NCBI RefSeq assembly: GCF_042100115.1
Contig: NC_091272.1
Coordinates: forward strand, 1,240,001-1,304,000
Source of the DNA: Alternaria dauci
Taxonomy: Eukaryota > Ascomycota > Dothideomycetes > Pleosporales > Pleosporaceae
DNA length: 64,000 nt
Direction of reading: 5' to 3'
Both the position numbers and the translations under genes were made by a program. Each line of letters begins with the position of its first letter. Position 1 is the first letter of the stretch. Below are positions 33,652-45,747 of the stretch, piece after piece. A model generated the notes under the pieces. It ran no database searches. It was given only the letters and a program-made list of their open reading frames with translations, and was not told where the DNA came from.

Positions 33652-35858
33652 CTAATCCGCCCTCTGTATGCCATCTGCCCAGCTCGGCTCAATACCACTA
33701 CAAACATCCACATACGCATCCCACCTCCTCAACTCCCTCTGCCTATCCATCCCACCCCACTCCTCAGCGTTCCACCCCTTTTCGACGCCCTGCGTAGTCC
33801 AAAACATGGTCCACTGATCGCCTGGCAGGTTCCACATACCCTTGCTCCTCTCCTGATACCACTTGTTTACAGGGTTGCTAGTCCGACTCCTCCAGACTAC
33901 ACCATCAGGAAAGCATGTCCGCGTCAGAGCGGCCCAGACAATGTCTGAAACGCCACCTGAGCCTTGCGACGATGTGAGAACAGCGAATTTGTCGAGGTAA
34001 GGGACATAGTAGGGTGAATCTCGAGAAGGGTTGACAGGAAAGTTGAGTCCATAGAGGGATTTGGGCGTTTCCCATGTGCAGATTGCGCCGCCTTCATAGT
34101 CACCTGCTATGATGATGCCGGCAACACGGCCACGGATGCGATCAAGGTAGTTTTTGGGATGGAGCTTTCGTCGAAAGGAGTCGTCGATGAGATCAACAAG
34201 TTTGGGGAAGTTGATGCGCGGGTCATCTGCTAGCTCTATGCTTGGGTTTGCTGCAGAAGGTGGTTGCCATGGTCCGTGGATACGCGGGTCTGGAATCATG
34301 GTAAGGGGTATACCTTTCTTGAAGAATGTGGCAGGGTTCGGTGTAGTGGATCCCAAGAAGCGCGAAGTTGGTGATGTCGGCAGCGACGAGGATGTCATGG
34401 GCTTGTCGGTCAACACGTTGTGCAGCAGAGGATTCTTCGCAGGCGAGGTGCGCGCATCGTCGGGTATAGCCTTCCTTGCAGCGTCTAGCGGCGTGAGAAC
34501 GAGGCCAGAGGAGGATGGGGGTAGCAGCTTTAGGCCACGCTCGAGCACTTCGAGATTCTTGAGATGGCGCATTGGAGCCGAATTGCTAATCTGCTGTGGT
34601 TGTTGGCCTGGTAATGATGCAACTTCTTCTTCGACAAACTTTGAGAATGGGTTGCCGGTACCAAGCGATACTGAAGAGCTGGTCTTGTCATCTGGGGTCG
34701 CCGATGATAGCTGCAGTAGCTCTTTCTTGATATCGCGATACTCGGCCTCCAGGTTGACAAAGACATGAGCGCCATCAGCTCGTTTCTCAGAGGGTATGCC
34801 ACCAAGCGGATCGAGGATGATGATGCGGTCCAGGATAGGCCTTTGTGAAAGGTCATTTGTTTTGTGCAGTACACCACCAACCGAGCCATTGCTGTCTGTC
34901 TGACCGGTGAGGCCAGCAAACTCTCGAACAAGGGCAAGAAGCACGTCGTCTGCTTGGACCCTGACCTTTTTCAGATTTGTGTCGTAGGCGAAGGGCGGAA
35001 TGACTGGTATAACGCCGTCGTCGATGGGTGGGAAGAGCAGGTAGTTGTGCTGTACCTCTACTCCTTCCCGCACCTGGACTGTACTGGGCATGTCGCTGGC
35101 TGATGGTGTGCAACCCAGAGCGTCCTCCACCAACAGACCTCCTGGCTCGTTGTATTCTTCCAGCGCTGTCACTAAGCGCAACGCCTGCTCTCTGACCATG
35201 TTTCCATATTCGAGCGTGAACTCTGTGTTGTATGCGCCGGTGTCCTGGTCACAGTCCAGTACTACAGCGGTGCTGAGCCCCAGCTGTGCCATTTGACTCA
35301 ATGTCAGGGCGATGTCTCCCAATGTGCGGTCATCGAGCGTCTGCGGCTGTCGCAGTTTGACAAGTGCCAGATGTATTGGCTCGTCCTTGTCTTCGGCCTG
35401 ATACTCCTGCTCTGGGAGCGGTTCGCGCGTAAAGACGGTCGGCTTGTACAAGCCGCCCAAATTGACGCCTGTTCGCAGCGAACTCGACTCGTTGTGTGTC
35501 TTTTCGCTGGCCGGCTCCTTGGTATTTACTGCGACAGCCGCTTTTCCCTTTTTGGGCGCATCGAATTGCTTCAAAAAGTTGCGCGCATCGCGTTTGCCGG
35601 GCGACTCCTTGAGCAGGCGCGTCAATTGCTGGCGTTCGGCGCGCTGGCGCTCTTTCGCCGAGCTCGACGATTTTCGAACGTAGGTCGTGGACGTGGAGAG
35701 AGGCGCATGTTGGATCTTTTCAAAGGCTCTACCACTGTCATCGCGCCTGGGAAGCTGCTTGTCGTCAGTATGGCTACAAATACGAATCGCCATGTCGCAC
35801 TCACCTTCTTCGTAGCCTTCCCCAAGCCCCTCGCGGGGGCTTTGCTCCAGATGAACAT
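33652..35858 (-). CDS. N-acetylglutamate synthase, mitochondrial
   Basis: Makes N-acetylglutamate from acetyl-CoA and glutamate, the first step of arginine synthesis, in the mitochondrial matrix. Two exons are inferred: 35858-35805 and 35754-33652; intron 35804-35755 (GTGAGT donor, CTGAC branch, CAG acceptor, 50 nt), giving 718 aa. The 18-residue first exon [18 protein letters not shown] is basic and amphipathic-looking, as expected of a matrix-targeting leader. Reading straight through the intron is also open and would give a 775-residue form without such a leader; the spliced model is preferred. The long middle resembles the degenerate amino-acid-kinase-like region. The C-terminal GNAT part includes [39 protein letters not shown] and [12 protein letters not shown]. 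Corresponds to yeast Arg2 / Neurospora arg-14. Confidence 0.93.
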
Positions 35859-36207
35859 GCTTCATGCTACCGTCCAGCTGCTGAACACATTGCAGGCGGA
35901 ATTTTTGTAACTGAAAGCTCGGAGCAGACGTGTGACTCTGCAATTGTGTGGGGAAATGCGCCCGCATCAGCATTTTCAAAGGCCAAACATGGATAACAGC
36001 GTGGGAGCGTCATTTGCTGGTAACCGACATCGGCCCGGTTATACCCTTATCCCCGGACCTACTGACGGGTGGCTATGATGAACACCATGACGAAGCGCTT
36101 ACTCACGGTGTGCAAGCTGTAGGCATAGAGTTGTATAACTTGTTGCACTTGGCATTGTATCTTTGTTAACCACAGAGTCACTTACATTTCCGACGACAGA
36201 AGGAATT
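35859..36207. promoter_or_regulatory. divergent promoter, NAGS / HIBADH-like
   Basis: 349 bases between two divergent starts; presumably shared control region. No defined site recognised. Confidence 0.4.
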
Positions 36208-37293
36208 ATGGCGCCACAACTAGCTTGGATTGGCCTCGGCAACATGGGTAGGGTGAGTACAGACCATTGTCACTCGATATGTCGCTGACTTGAAAAGGGC
36301 ATGTGCAAAGTATGAAGCGTCAGAAACCATCGTGCAGGTTTCATGCTAAGTGAAATTCACAGAACTTGGTGGAGAAAGGCAACCTCGACAAGCCCCTGAT
36401 CTTGTACAATCGCACAAAATCCCGCTCCGAGGATCTTGCCTCCAAGCTCGGTGATACCAAGACGAAAGTCGCTGACTCCATCAACGATGCAGTCAAGTCT
36501 TCTGAAATCATCTTCATATGTCTGGCCGATGATGCAGCCGTCAACTCCGCTGTTGATGCGATGCTCGAAGCGGGCATCAGTGGCAAACTGATCGTAGATT
36601 GCTCTACCGTGCACCCGGACACAACGAACGCATTAGAGAAGAAGATAACAGAGCATGGTGGTGAATTCGTAGGCATGCCTGGTGGGTTCCACATTTCACC
36701 AAAAGGCTATTCGTGCAGCCTAGTCTGACATTATTCCAGTATTCGGCGCGCCGGCCATGGCAGACAACGGTCAACTCGTCTGCGTGATGGCCGGCTCAAA
36801 GGCCTCTTGCGAGAAAGCAGCCCCGTACACAACAGGTGTGATGGGCCGCGCAAACATTGATTTCGCCGGGCAGCCAGCAGGAAACGCTACACTGCTAAAG
36901 GTCATTGGCAACACCTTCATCCTTAACATGGTCTCTCAGCTGTCCGAGGGCCACGTTCTGGCCGAGAAATCTGGTCTTGGGGTAGACAACCTCCACGCGT
37001 TCATCTCTGCAATGTTTCCCGGTCCTTACACAGCGTACTCACAGCGTATGTTGGCAGGTGACTATTACCAGCGCGAGGAGCCCCTCTTCCACATTGATTT
37101 AGCGCGAAAGGATGCAAGACATGCCATGTCACTGGCGGAAAGCAGTGGCGCAAAGGAGAGCATGAAGATGTTGGGATTGGCGCAGACAAGGTTGGATGGT
37201 GTGAAGAGTGAGATTGGGGACCGAGGAGATATCCCGAGTGTGTATGGGGTGGTGAGGAAGGAGAGTGGGCTGGATTTCAGGAACAAGGGTTAG
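36208..37293 (+). CDS. 3-hydroxyisobutyrate dehydrogenase-like oxidoreductase
   Basis: NAD(P)-dependent beta-hydroxyacid dehydrogenase. Four exons are inferred: 36208-36252, a 12-nt microexon 36298-36309, 36363-36681 and 36740-37293; introns 36253-36297, 36310-36362, 36682-36739, giving 309 aa. The N-terminus MAPQLAWIGLGNMGR carries the GxGxxG loop (9-14). The microexon adds GMCK, which restores the family pattern GLGNMGxGM. Downstream are FICLADDAAVNSAV, the substrate-site strand DCSTVHPDTT, PVFGAPAMADNGQL and the catalytic-lysine helix NATLLKVIGN. The C-terminal all-helical domain includes HVLAEKSGLG and HIDLARKDARHAM. No mitochondrial leader is visible. Exact substrate (3-hydroxyisobutyrate, tartronate semialdehyde or another) cannot be told. 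Confidence 0.9.
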
Positions 37294-38002
37294 AGGGGTA
37301 AATCTTCCATGGCATTTCTAGAATATCGAGATGATCTTCCCGTGTGGTAGCGTCCCAACGTTGCTGCATACAACGATGAGGTTCACCCAAGCGATATCAT
37401 CTGGCGCTAAACGCTCCTGCCGTCTCTACGAGCAAGGTAATGGCCATCTGAACTCGACCCACTTTCCATTGTCACAACACATACGTGTGCATTGCAGCCC
37501 ACGGCTGTTCAACGCCGCTCAAACATGACGCGACATGGCTGATCACTACCCGATCCAACCTCTTGCGATGCACGCCGTTCGGTCTAACTCCGCCGAGGAT
37601 GCATCATATGTCAGAACATTCTCCCAACATCGCAGCACGCTAGTCTTCTCGGCGTTAACATCCCCAGGTTTTACCCCAGCTTCTCCCCTCCCCACCCACT
37701 TGATGAGGTCAAGCCTCGTCTTGGCTGCAACGGTGGGTTCAATCAACCAACCTCTGAGATCGAGCCTTGGACGTCGAAACCTGGTTGCCATGCACATTGC
37801 CTGCCCACCGATAATCTTCCCGCTATCTCACGTGGGTGAGAGGTACTTGAGAGGCCTCGAGACCCTGCAACTGCTCCACGCTGCGACTGCCCCAAGTTCA
37901 ACTCAACATTCATGCTCACCTCTTCTGTCCAATCCACGACGTGATCAGTCTTGCTAATTTACCTATCGCTAATCGGTATTTCTGTCGCATCACGAGCACA
38001 AC
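37294..38002. other. intergenic, 5' flank of FucP-like transporter
   Basis: 700 bases between two same-strand genes. Short open frames exist (e.g. 37535-37957) but none looks coding. Confidence 0.4.
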
Positions 38003-39623
38003 ATGGGTTTCCTCAAGAGACCTACGCTGCGCAGTCGCGACGATCAGAGGACGCGCGCTGCTGAACTCACTTTGCGCGAGTCTATTTATCCCCTCTCCCT
38101 CGTCACCATTCTTTTCTTCCTTTGGGTGAGCTATGACAGCGCACTACAACGAAAGCAATTGACTAATCACTACTCAGGGCTTCTCGTATGGCCTCATCGA
38201 TACCTTGAACAAGCACTTCCAGGACGTCCTTGGTATAACCCGCGCTCGCTCGTCCGGCTTGCAGGCAGCATACTTTGGCGCATATCCACTTGCTTCACTC
38301 GGACACGCCAACTGGCTACTGCGCCACTGGGGTTACAAAGCCACCTTTATCTGGGGACTGTTCCTGTATGGTTTGGGATCTCTGCTCGCATGGCCGTGCC
38401 TCGTATACCGTTCGTTTGGAGGCTTCTGCGTGGCCATTTTCGTCATTGGCAATGGACTTGGCTCGCTTGAGACAGCAGCGAACCCTTACCTCGCTGGTAC
38501 GTGAATCGTTGAAATGTTCCATCGGGTACTGACAAAGTTAGTCTGTGGACCACCTAAATATTCTGAGATCAGAATCAACATTGCGCAAGCCTTCAACGGT
38601 ATTGGCACTGTGGTTGCGCCGGTCCTTGGGTCCTATGTCTTCTTCAACCACGTAGGAACCGATCAAGCCGCCCTCGAAAACGTACAATGGACATACCTCG
38701 GCATCGCATGTTTCGTCTTCCTCCTTGCAATTGTGTATTACTTTACAGAAATACCTGAGATCACCGGTAAGTTAATTCATGGCTCAGAAGTCGAAAGGCG
38801 CTAATGTTCTGCAGATGCCGACATGGCTTTCCAGGCTGAGAGTACGCACGCCGGTACTGACGTGAAGCCATTCCGCAAGCAATACCGCTTATTCCACGCG
38901 ACCTTTGCTCAGTTCTGCTATACTGGAGCGCAGGTGGCCATTGCCGGAGCGTTCATCAACTACGTCGTCGAGACACGAGTTACACCGAACGGTCCAACAA
39001 GTAACGCGACAGCAGCCCGTTTCCTTGCGGGTGCACAGGGCTGTTTCACCATGGGCAGGTTTGTGGGTAGTGCCCTGATGAAATTTGTCAAACCGCGATG
39101 GGTGTTCCTTGGCTTCATGACAATGTGCATCATCTTCACCATCCCGTCTATTACGGAGCGAGGCAATACTGGCATGAGCATGCTCTACATTGTGCTCTTC
39201 TTTGAGAGTATCATCTTCCCGACGATTGTCGCGCTCGGCATGCGCGGACTGGGCAAGTATTCCAAGCGCGGGTCCGGGTTCATCGTGGCGGGCGTGGCTG
39301 GTGGTGCTGTGGTGCCTCCGCTGCTCTTTGGGGCGAGTGATTCGCTGGGAAAGGCAAGGCCTCTGGATGGATATGCGCCCACTGCGACTGCGATGACGGT
39401 TCCGCTGGCCTTTTTTGTCGCGGCATGGAGCTACTCTTACTGCGTCAACTTTGTGCCGGCTTACCGCGACGTGGCGGATAGGTTCTCAACGGCTGAGATT
39501 GGCATTAGCAATGCGCATGCGAACGATGCGGAGAGCCAGATGGAGCAGACGGATGGTGGCGTGATTGGTAAGAGCGAGTCGCCCGCGCATACAGAGGCGG
39601 TGGACATGGACAGGAAGACATAG
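38003..39623 (+). CDS. MFS sugar transporter, FucP (L-fucose permease)-like
   Basis: Plasma-membrane proton symporter of the fucose/galactose/glucose permease family. Four exons are inferred: 38003-38125, 38178-38496, 38542-38766, 38815-39623; introns 38126-38177, 38497-38541, 38767-38814, giving 491 aa. About 12 membrane segments are visible. The first is SLVTILFFLWGFSYGLIDTL followed by LNKHFQDVLGI; fungal and bacterial FucP proteins share FxxWGFxxGLxDxLNxxF. Then come QAAYFGAYPLASLGHANWLL, the NGLGSLETAANPYLA helix typical of the family, and INIAQAFNGIGTVVAP. The central loop (EITDADMAFQAES) is charged. The C-terminal ~45 residues are polar and cytosolic. All four exon joins fall inside conserved segments and keep them intact. 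Sugar specificity cannot be inferred. Confidence 0.92.
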
Positions 39624-40578
39624 GATGATTCTCTTATCGAGGTGGATGAAGCAGACGGGACGCAGTAAGGTTGTGGAGGCTGCTGATGGCGAGGAAGTAG
39701 GAAATTGAGGCTGCCAGGAGGCATGGCTATTCATTAGTCTTGGAATCATGACATATGAGAAAGACGGAAATGAAAAGCATTGCCTTGGTATCTACTACTC
39801 CAGCCCGATCGAAACGAATACGAGCAGAAGAAGGTGACAGGAGACGGCATCGGCAACAGACTGGGCCGTGACAGCTTGGCGCTAGAACAAAGTGAGGCGC
39901 ATGCATGTCCCCGTATTGCGAGAACGTGTACGTATGTACCCCACCATTCGCTCGCAAGCAGGGCCGTATTGGTGGTAAGCCAACATTGGGATTGATGACG
40001 ACTGATGTGTGCGCAACGTTACTCGGTGTTGCAGTGGCAAATATCGTCGTGGAAACTCATTGAGGCTGGTCGGCATACTACTCGTGGCAAGTCGCAGTGA
40101 TGATCGCAAGTCGCGCACGTCTCCGGGCGAGGCGCAGCAGTTGAGCATCTGCCGTGATAGCCGTGTGGTGTGGGAGATGGAACTTTGGGCGGTTCCTGGA
40201 GATGGTGGCCAAGGGTCCTACTGATCGGCAACTGCAGGGCAGCGTCGCCCGGCCAGTGTAGAATCGAAGCAGCGGGCGACAGGAGCATGTATATGGCAAT
40301 TCTCGTAGAGAGGCGTATTTTCGTATAGCTGGCAGGTTTAGTCTGTCGAGTCGGGGTGGGCACGGACTTCTCCACCGTCCCGTTAGTGAGGGTTCGTTAG
40401 CACAGCCCGCTGGAGAGGTGCAGGTGCCGAGCAGCCGTGCCTGGAGTGACGCGGGCCTCAGTACACAGGCTCACTCTCACCTTGCTCTGCTCACCACCAG
40501 GCCATGTCGATTGTTTACGGTCGCGCCGACTCTTCTCTCCCGCACGCTTAGATCGCAGCCACGAAGAATGCGGCCGTC
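39624..40578. other. intergenic, 5' flank of GT90 gene
   Basis: Nearly 1 kb with no supported gene. Confidence 0.4.
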
Positions 40579-43500
40579 ATGGACAGAAAGGCGCTCTTCT
40601 TCCCGTGGTAAGCACAGAGCTAGGCTACCACGACCTACAGTAGCTGACAAGACCATAGCGGCCTCGTCTTAGCATCCGGTTACCTGAGCACTGCAACGCC
40701 CGTCGACTACTCGTTTGCCTTGGACAAGCCGCTGCACACCGTCGCCGTCGTCCTGCTGCTGACTGGCCTCGCCGTTGTCGCAATTGAGGCCTGGTCGTCG
40801 CGCAGTATCCAACCGCGACCGCCGGCAAGATATGTCGCCATAGCGCTCAACCAGGGCCAGAGCAGACATGTCGCCGAAGAGATATGGACAGAGGCAGGCC
40901 AGCCAGGGAGACGGCGGGGCTGGACTGTGAGGGCTGTCGGCGCGCTGCTGGCCGTCCTGCTCTTCGCAATCTGCGGCCGCATAGCCATCTTCTACCGCGT
41001 CACCAAGGACGTCGAGTGCAGCGGTCCTTCTGCACTGGTGCGCATACACCCCGAGGCCATTGCGCGAGCCATACTGACAGACTCAGGCATTCCTCCCCCT
41101 CGTCGTCGCCCTCTATCACAGCATTCGTCACCCCAGCCAGCGACAATACCCCGCCTGGAGTGCCGACACGCGCCCACGCACCCACCTCGACTCGGTCTAC
41201 AGCTTTGTCTTCGACGGCTCCACACGCTACATCATTCCTTCCTTCCTGCTCGCCGTCAGCAGCTTCCTCGTCATCGTCAAGTCCAGCGCATTGCGCTCGA
41301 CCTTCATCTGCCCCATTGCAAACTCGACAGCGACTGCAATTCCTTCCCTTCAATTCCTCGCCTTCTTGCTCGACAGCGTCATTGTCCAGATAGCATACCG
41401 TCTGATCGACGATGGCATCTCCGAGCCTGACGACTGGTCCATCCACCTCCAGGATGGTACCTCGAATCACCTGCTGATTGGCTTGACACTCACTGTACGT
41501 CGGCCATGATTCTTCGTTACTGCACATCTAACTCCGAACAGGCATCTTCTTTGGTCCTTCTTGTCGCTGGCATCGTCATATATCCCGCCATGCCCGAGCA
41601 TCGCGAGTGGATGCTCTCGTTTCCGTCTGAATATCTCCTTGGTCTTTTGCGTTTATCGTTGATGATACCCTTTATGATGTTATGTTTTCTCAAATCGGTA
41701 TGTTACCATGGCCCCTCTAGTCACCTTTTCACTGACCACGCAGGCTCGGTTGTACGGCGTTATGAGCGCGTTGCTCCTGGGCGCATTTTCCTCTGCATAT
41801 ATCGGCGTTCTTCGAGCCCTAGGCACCGGCGTGTCCTACTCGTTTCCACCAAAATCAACCGTTGGACTTGTTTTGTGTTTGACTTTGCTCACCATTGCAC
41901 TCATCCTCCATCTCGTCACAGATACCAACATCGAAACCCGCATACGATCCAAGGTGCCGGTTCGTCTGGGCAGGAACCAGTCGGCCGGTTTCATAGTACT
42001 GCTGATCGCCTTCTCCATCGGTGTCATTGTATATCGCCGGCACGGTCCTGTTCTCGAACATCCCATCACCACTCTGATCGACGTCGCGACGGTCCAACAC
42101 GACCGATGGGCATCACAGGCGTACCGGAGTCGATCTCTCGCTGAGGCTGTTGTTCATTATCGGCAGCGCTACCACCGCGACCCTCCGCCCAATTTCGACA
42201 AGTGGTACCACTTCGCCATCAGCCGAAACTCCATCGTAATCGACGACTACGACAACATTGAAAAGGACTTGGCACCTTTCTCGTCCTTCAACGCCGACGA
42301 CCTTCGCTTACGTACTGCCACCGTCTTGGCCACGCATGAGGGAGTGGGTGGGATTCGCATAAGAGACGGCAAGGTGGAGGTGTTCAACAACGTACCCGAT
42401 ACGCACCGTTGGATGATGGACGGTGCAGCGACCATGATACAGCGATTTGCTCAATCGCTTCCAGACATGGATCTCGCATTGAACCTGAATGATGAGAGTC
42501 GCGTCGCTGTACCGTACGATCGTTTACAGGATGCGCTGGACAATCCGCAACCGTATCCTACACCCGAGCCGTCTCGTCCGACAAAGGATTTCAGCACTGA
42601 TCGTGCGGAAAAGTGGCCTGATGTCGACCGCGTACGGTCAGATCCACATTTCTTCAGCGATGCTCGCATCAAATCCTCTTTTGAAACATACGGATCCATC
42701 GCCTGCCCACCCGAATCGCGCGCACGGAGGGAACGCCATTGGCATACGAAATCGTTCTGCCACACCTGTACCCAGAGTCACTCGATGGGCGCTTTCGTAG
42801 CTAATTGGAGTATCTCGTCTGAGCCCTGCCATCAGCCGGATATCGCCAATCTGCATGGTATGCATCTCAGTCCAGCTAGCCTCATGGGTACTCATGACAT
42901 GGTCCCGATTTTCAGTCAGAGTCGCGCCCCAGGTTTTGTCGACATCAGATACCCGTCACCGTGGAATTACATGGAAAAGAGCAAGTATGGATTCGATGAA
43001 AAGTTTCCTGATCCTCATTTCCAGGACAAGGCAAATGTTCTCTTCTGGCGAGGGACAACTACCGAGGGTGTGACTACACACGGCACCTGGAAGGGCATGC
43101 TTCGCCAGCGACTCGTGCATCTCATGAACAACGAAACTTCCCGTCAACCCATCCTCCTCCCGAAACCTGATCATAGTGGTCATCTGGAATACATGCTGAA
43201 ACGCACGAGCGACATCAAACGGCTCCTCGAGACCAAGACAGATGTCCGCCTCATCGGTCCAATCGCCCGTTGTGCAGGGCACGACTGCATCGACCAGACG
43301 CGCGAGTTCGGCTTCGGTGATCCCATCGACTTTAGGCAACACTGGCGCTACCGCTACCTATTCGATACTGATGGCGCTGGCTTTTCAGGTCGTTTTATCC
43401 CTTTTCTACAATCCAACTCTGTCGTCTTCAAAGCTGCCCTCTTCCGCGAATGGTACGAAGGCCGTCTCACCGCCTGGAAACACTTCGTCCCTGTGGATCT

Positions 43501-43801
43501 CCGCTTGCACGACCTCTTCTCTTCGCTCGCCTACTTTGGTGGATACGGCGTTGAGGCAAGGAACAAGCGCATGATGGAGGGCCAGATCAAGGCAGCGGAG
43601 AAGATTGCACGTGACGGCAAAGTGTGGACTGAGAAGGTGTTGAGGAAGGAAGACATGGAGGTCTACATGTTCAGGCTTTTGCTTGAATGGGGAAGGCTAA
43701 CGGATGATGCGAGGACGGAAGTTGGCTTCCGCATGGAGAAAGGGAAAGCGAGAGCTCGTGAGAAGACGAGTAGCGTTGAGCGAGAGGTGGAAGAGTTGTG
43801 A
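40579..43801 (+). CDS. CAP10-type glycosyltransferase (GT90) with multi-TM N-terminus
   Basis: Probable Golgi/ER glycosyltransferase of the CAP10 family, whose known fungal members transfer xylose or related sugars in glycan or capsule synthesis. Five exons are inferred: 40579-40607, 40659-41037, 41087-41494, 41542-41697, 41744-43801; introns of 46-51 nt, giving 1009 aa. The first ~430 residues hold eight or more hydrophobic helices (HTVAVVLLLTGLAVVAIEAW, AVGALLAVLLFAICG, SLVLLVAGIVIYP, GLVLCLTLLTIALILHLV). The rest is the soluble catalytic part: RDPPPNFDKWYHFAISRNS, DMVPIFSQSRAPGFVDI, NVLFWRGTTTEG, ARCAGHDCIDQTREFG and a late YRYLFDTDGAGFSGRFIPFL typical of CAP10 domains. The last 40 residues are charged. 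Much longer than plain GT90 enzymes because of the membrane module. Confidence 0.9.
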
Positions 43802-45747
43802 TGTCGCATCTGGATCAGGCGTTCAAGAGGGATAGCATTGCATGGCGTACACTCGAGTTCGAGAACTATTTTTGGGGCTTTCATTATTACTCACAGGCGG
43901 CTTATAGATGTCTTCTCTTATGCTGGTCATCACCGTCATCATCTGTTTGCTAGCCAAGGTTAGCTGTGCGACCCGATCCTTGGACTGCTCTAGGACGGTC
44001 TATATAAAATGCTCATTTCTGTCTCCAACGCTTCTTCTTTCTTTCCTTCTTGACTAAAACTTCAGTCTTTATTTATCAAAACCGATTTGGTAAAATGGCA
44101 TGGACTGGACTGGACTGGACTGGACTGGACTGGACTGGACTGTTCCTCCAAAACCCGCATTCAAGAACTGCATGAGACGACCAGTTTGGGATACTTTTTC
44201 TCAAAACCGAAACACCATTATTCTATGGCTTGCGGGTTGCGAGAAACCTGGCTACCCGGTATTCAGAAACACGCCACAGGCGTACAAATGTGCAAGCTGT
44301 GGTCTTTCTGGATACGAATACTCTGTGTTCTCAATGACTGGCATGTATCATAGCATGTTTGGGCGAGAGTAAAAAAAATAATGCTTCTCCTGCATATGAA
44401 TCTCTCGCCGGAGTACCAGAATCGAAGATGTTGGTCGTCATGACGTGCGTGGGGGTGGCTCTTTCAAATGAACGGTTTTTGGGCTATGGATGTGCTGCTC
44501 TTCGCCTGCCCAGATTCAAACTGCTCATGTAGCAAGACATGTTGCTGCGGCGGTGTCGTCTCTGTTCTTCCCCCGAAAAAAAACTAAAAAAAAACTTGAT
44601 GCTTATCAATGACTCGACTAAGAATCAAATGGACAGATTTGGTTCTTGGAAGATCAATACATCGAGACATGTGCGTCGTACTAGACTGATAACCGCGGCT
44701 AAGGAGCTCTTCATACACTGATTTAAATCATGTTGTTACAAGGCATGATCGGCGAGAACATGCTACGCAAAGACACATTCACATAGCTATGTCCTGTGGT
44801 AGTGTAGCCTTGGCCTCCCTTCTTCTCAAACATGCATGCGTTTGCATAAACACTTTGGCGGCATCCCGGCCTAGTCTGCCGAATGCCATAGATATAAAAC
44901 ATCTTCCTCTTTACCTTTGCTTTCAAACACCAACAGCTACTGGTCTGTGTCATCAAAAAAAAAGACGATGAATGGCTGCATGACCTTCTCGCTCTTTGCT
45001 TCCAAAACTCAAATCAACACTAAAATGTGCGCTGGCAGAGTTATTTTTTGACTTTACAGTCGTCCTCGTACTAATAATATCATTATTCATAAATGGAGAA
45101 GCATCTGCCCATGCAAAAGCTGACAACATCCTCACTCCAGAGTTATGACCTGTCTGCCACTGAATACACATAAACATTGGGTAGTTCTGCAAGGGGAATA
45201 GTATACTTTGTAGAGTATATAAGAACGGCTTTCGCCCATCAACTCCATCTCTCATAACACACAATTCCCTTGCGATCTAACTAAAGTCATGAACGGATTC
45301 GTCATGTGTTGGTCTGCTCCTGTTCTTCAAAAGACGAGCGCGATACGTGACGCCTCACACGCCCAGACTGCTACATCGAATCTTCCCGAAATAATTGGGT
45401 CCACGATGATCGTGACCATGTCTTGGATCTAGCTAGTTCGTTGTGCTCTCAAAAACGAATCTGTTGGCTTCCATGTTGATTCTAACGTTCCCTTCGACAA
45501 CAGCCAAGCCGTGGGATGGGTTACCCATGTTCAATATGATCAGTCAAAGAGGTGTGTTTGGAGTGTATTAATCTTGGGTGTGGCTACTGTACGATGTCGT
45601 AGTTGCTTCCTTTAGTAAACATTCTACATCATCTCGGTATCCCAAAAGATGATTTTCATGGGCGACTATTTTGGCCTTGCCGTTGTAGTCTCGACATCCC
45701 GCATTCCATAATCCACATATAGCGGTTCATGTTCGAGCAGCTTGATC
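43802..45747. other. intergenic, about 1.9 kb
   Basis: Between convergent GT90 and F-box/ankyrin genes. Contains a pentanucleotide repeat at 44101-44142 and several A-rich runs (e.g. 44371-44379, 44576-44595). No gene supported. Confidence 0.45.
44101..44142. repeat. (TGGAC)8 pentanucleotide microsatellite
   Basis: Eight perfect TGGAC units plus a trailing TG. Because the unit is five bases, all three frames stay open through it, producing spurious LDWTG-type peptides. Confidence 0.95.

Noticed and set aside
33652..35979. Unspliced 775-residue reading of NAGS starting at 35979
   Set aside because: The spliced form gives a typical basic mitochondrial leader and uses a classic 50-nt intron, so the read-through start was not used.
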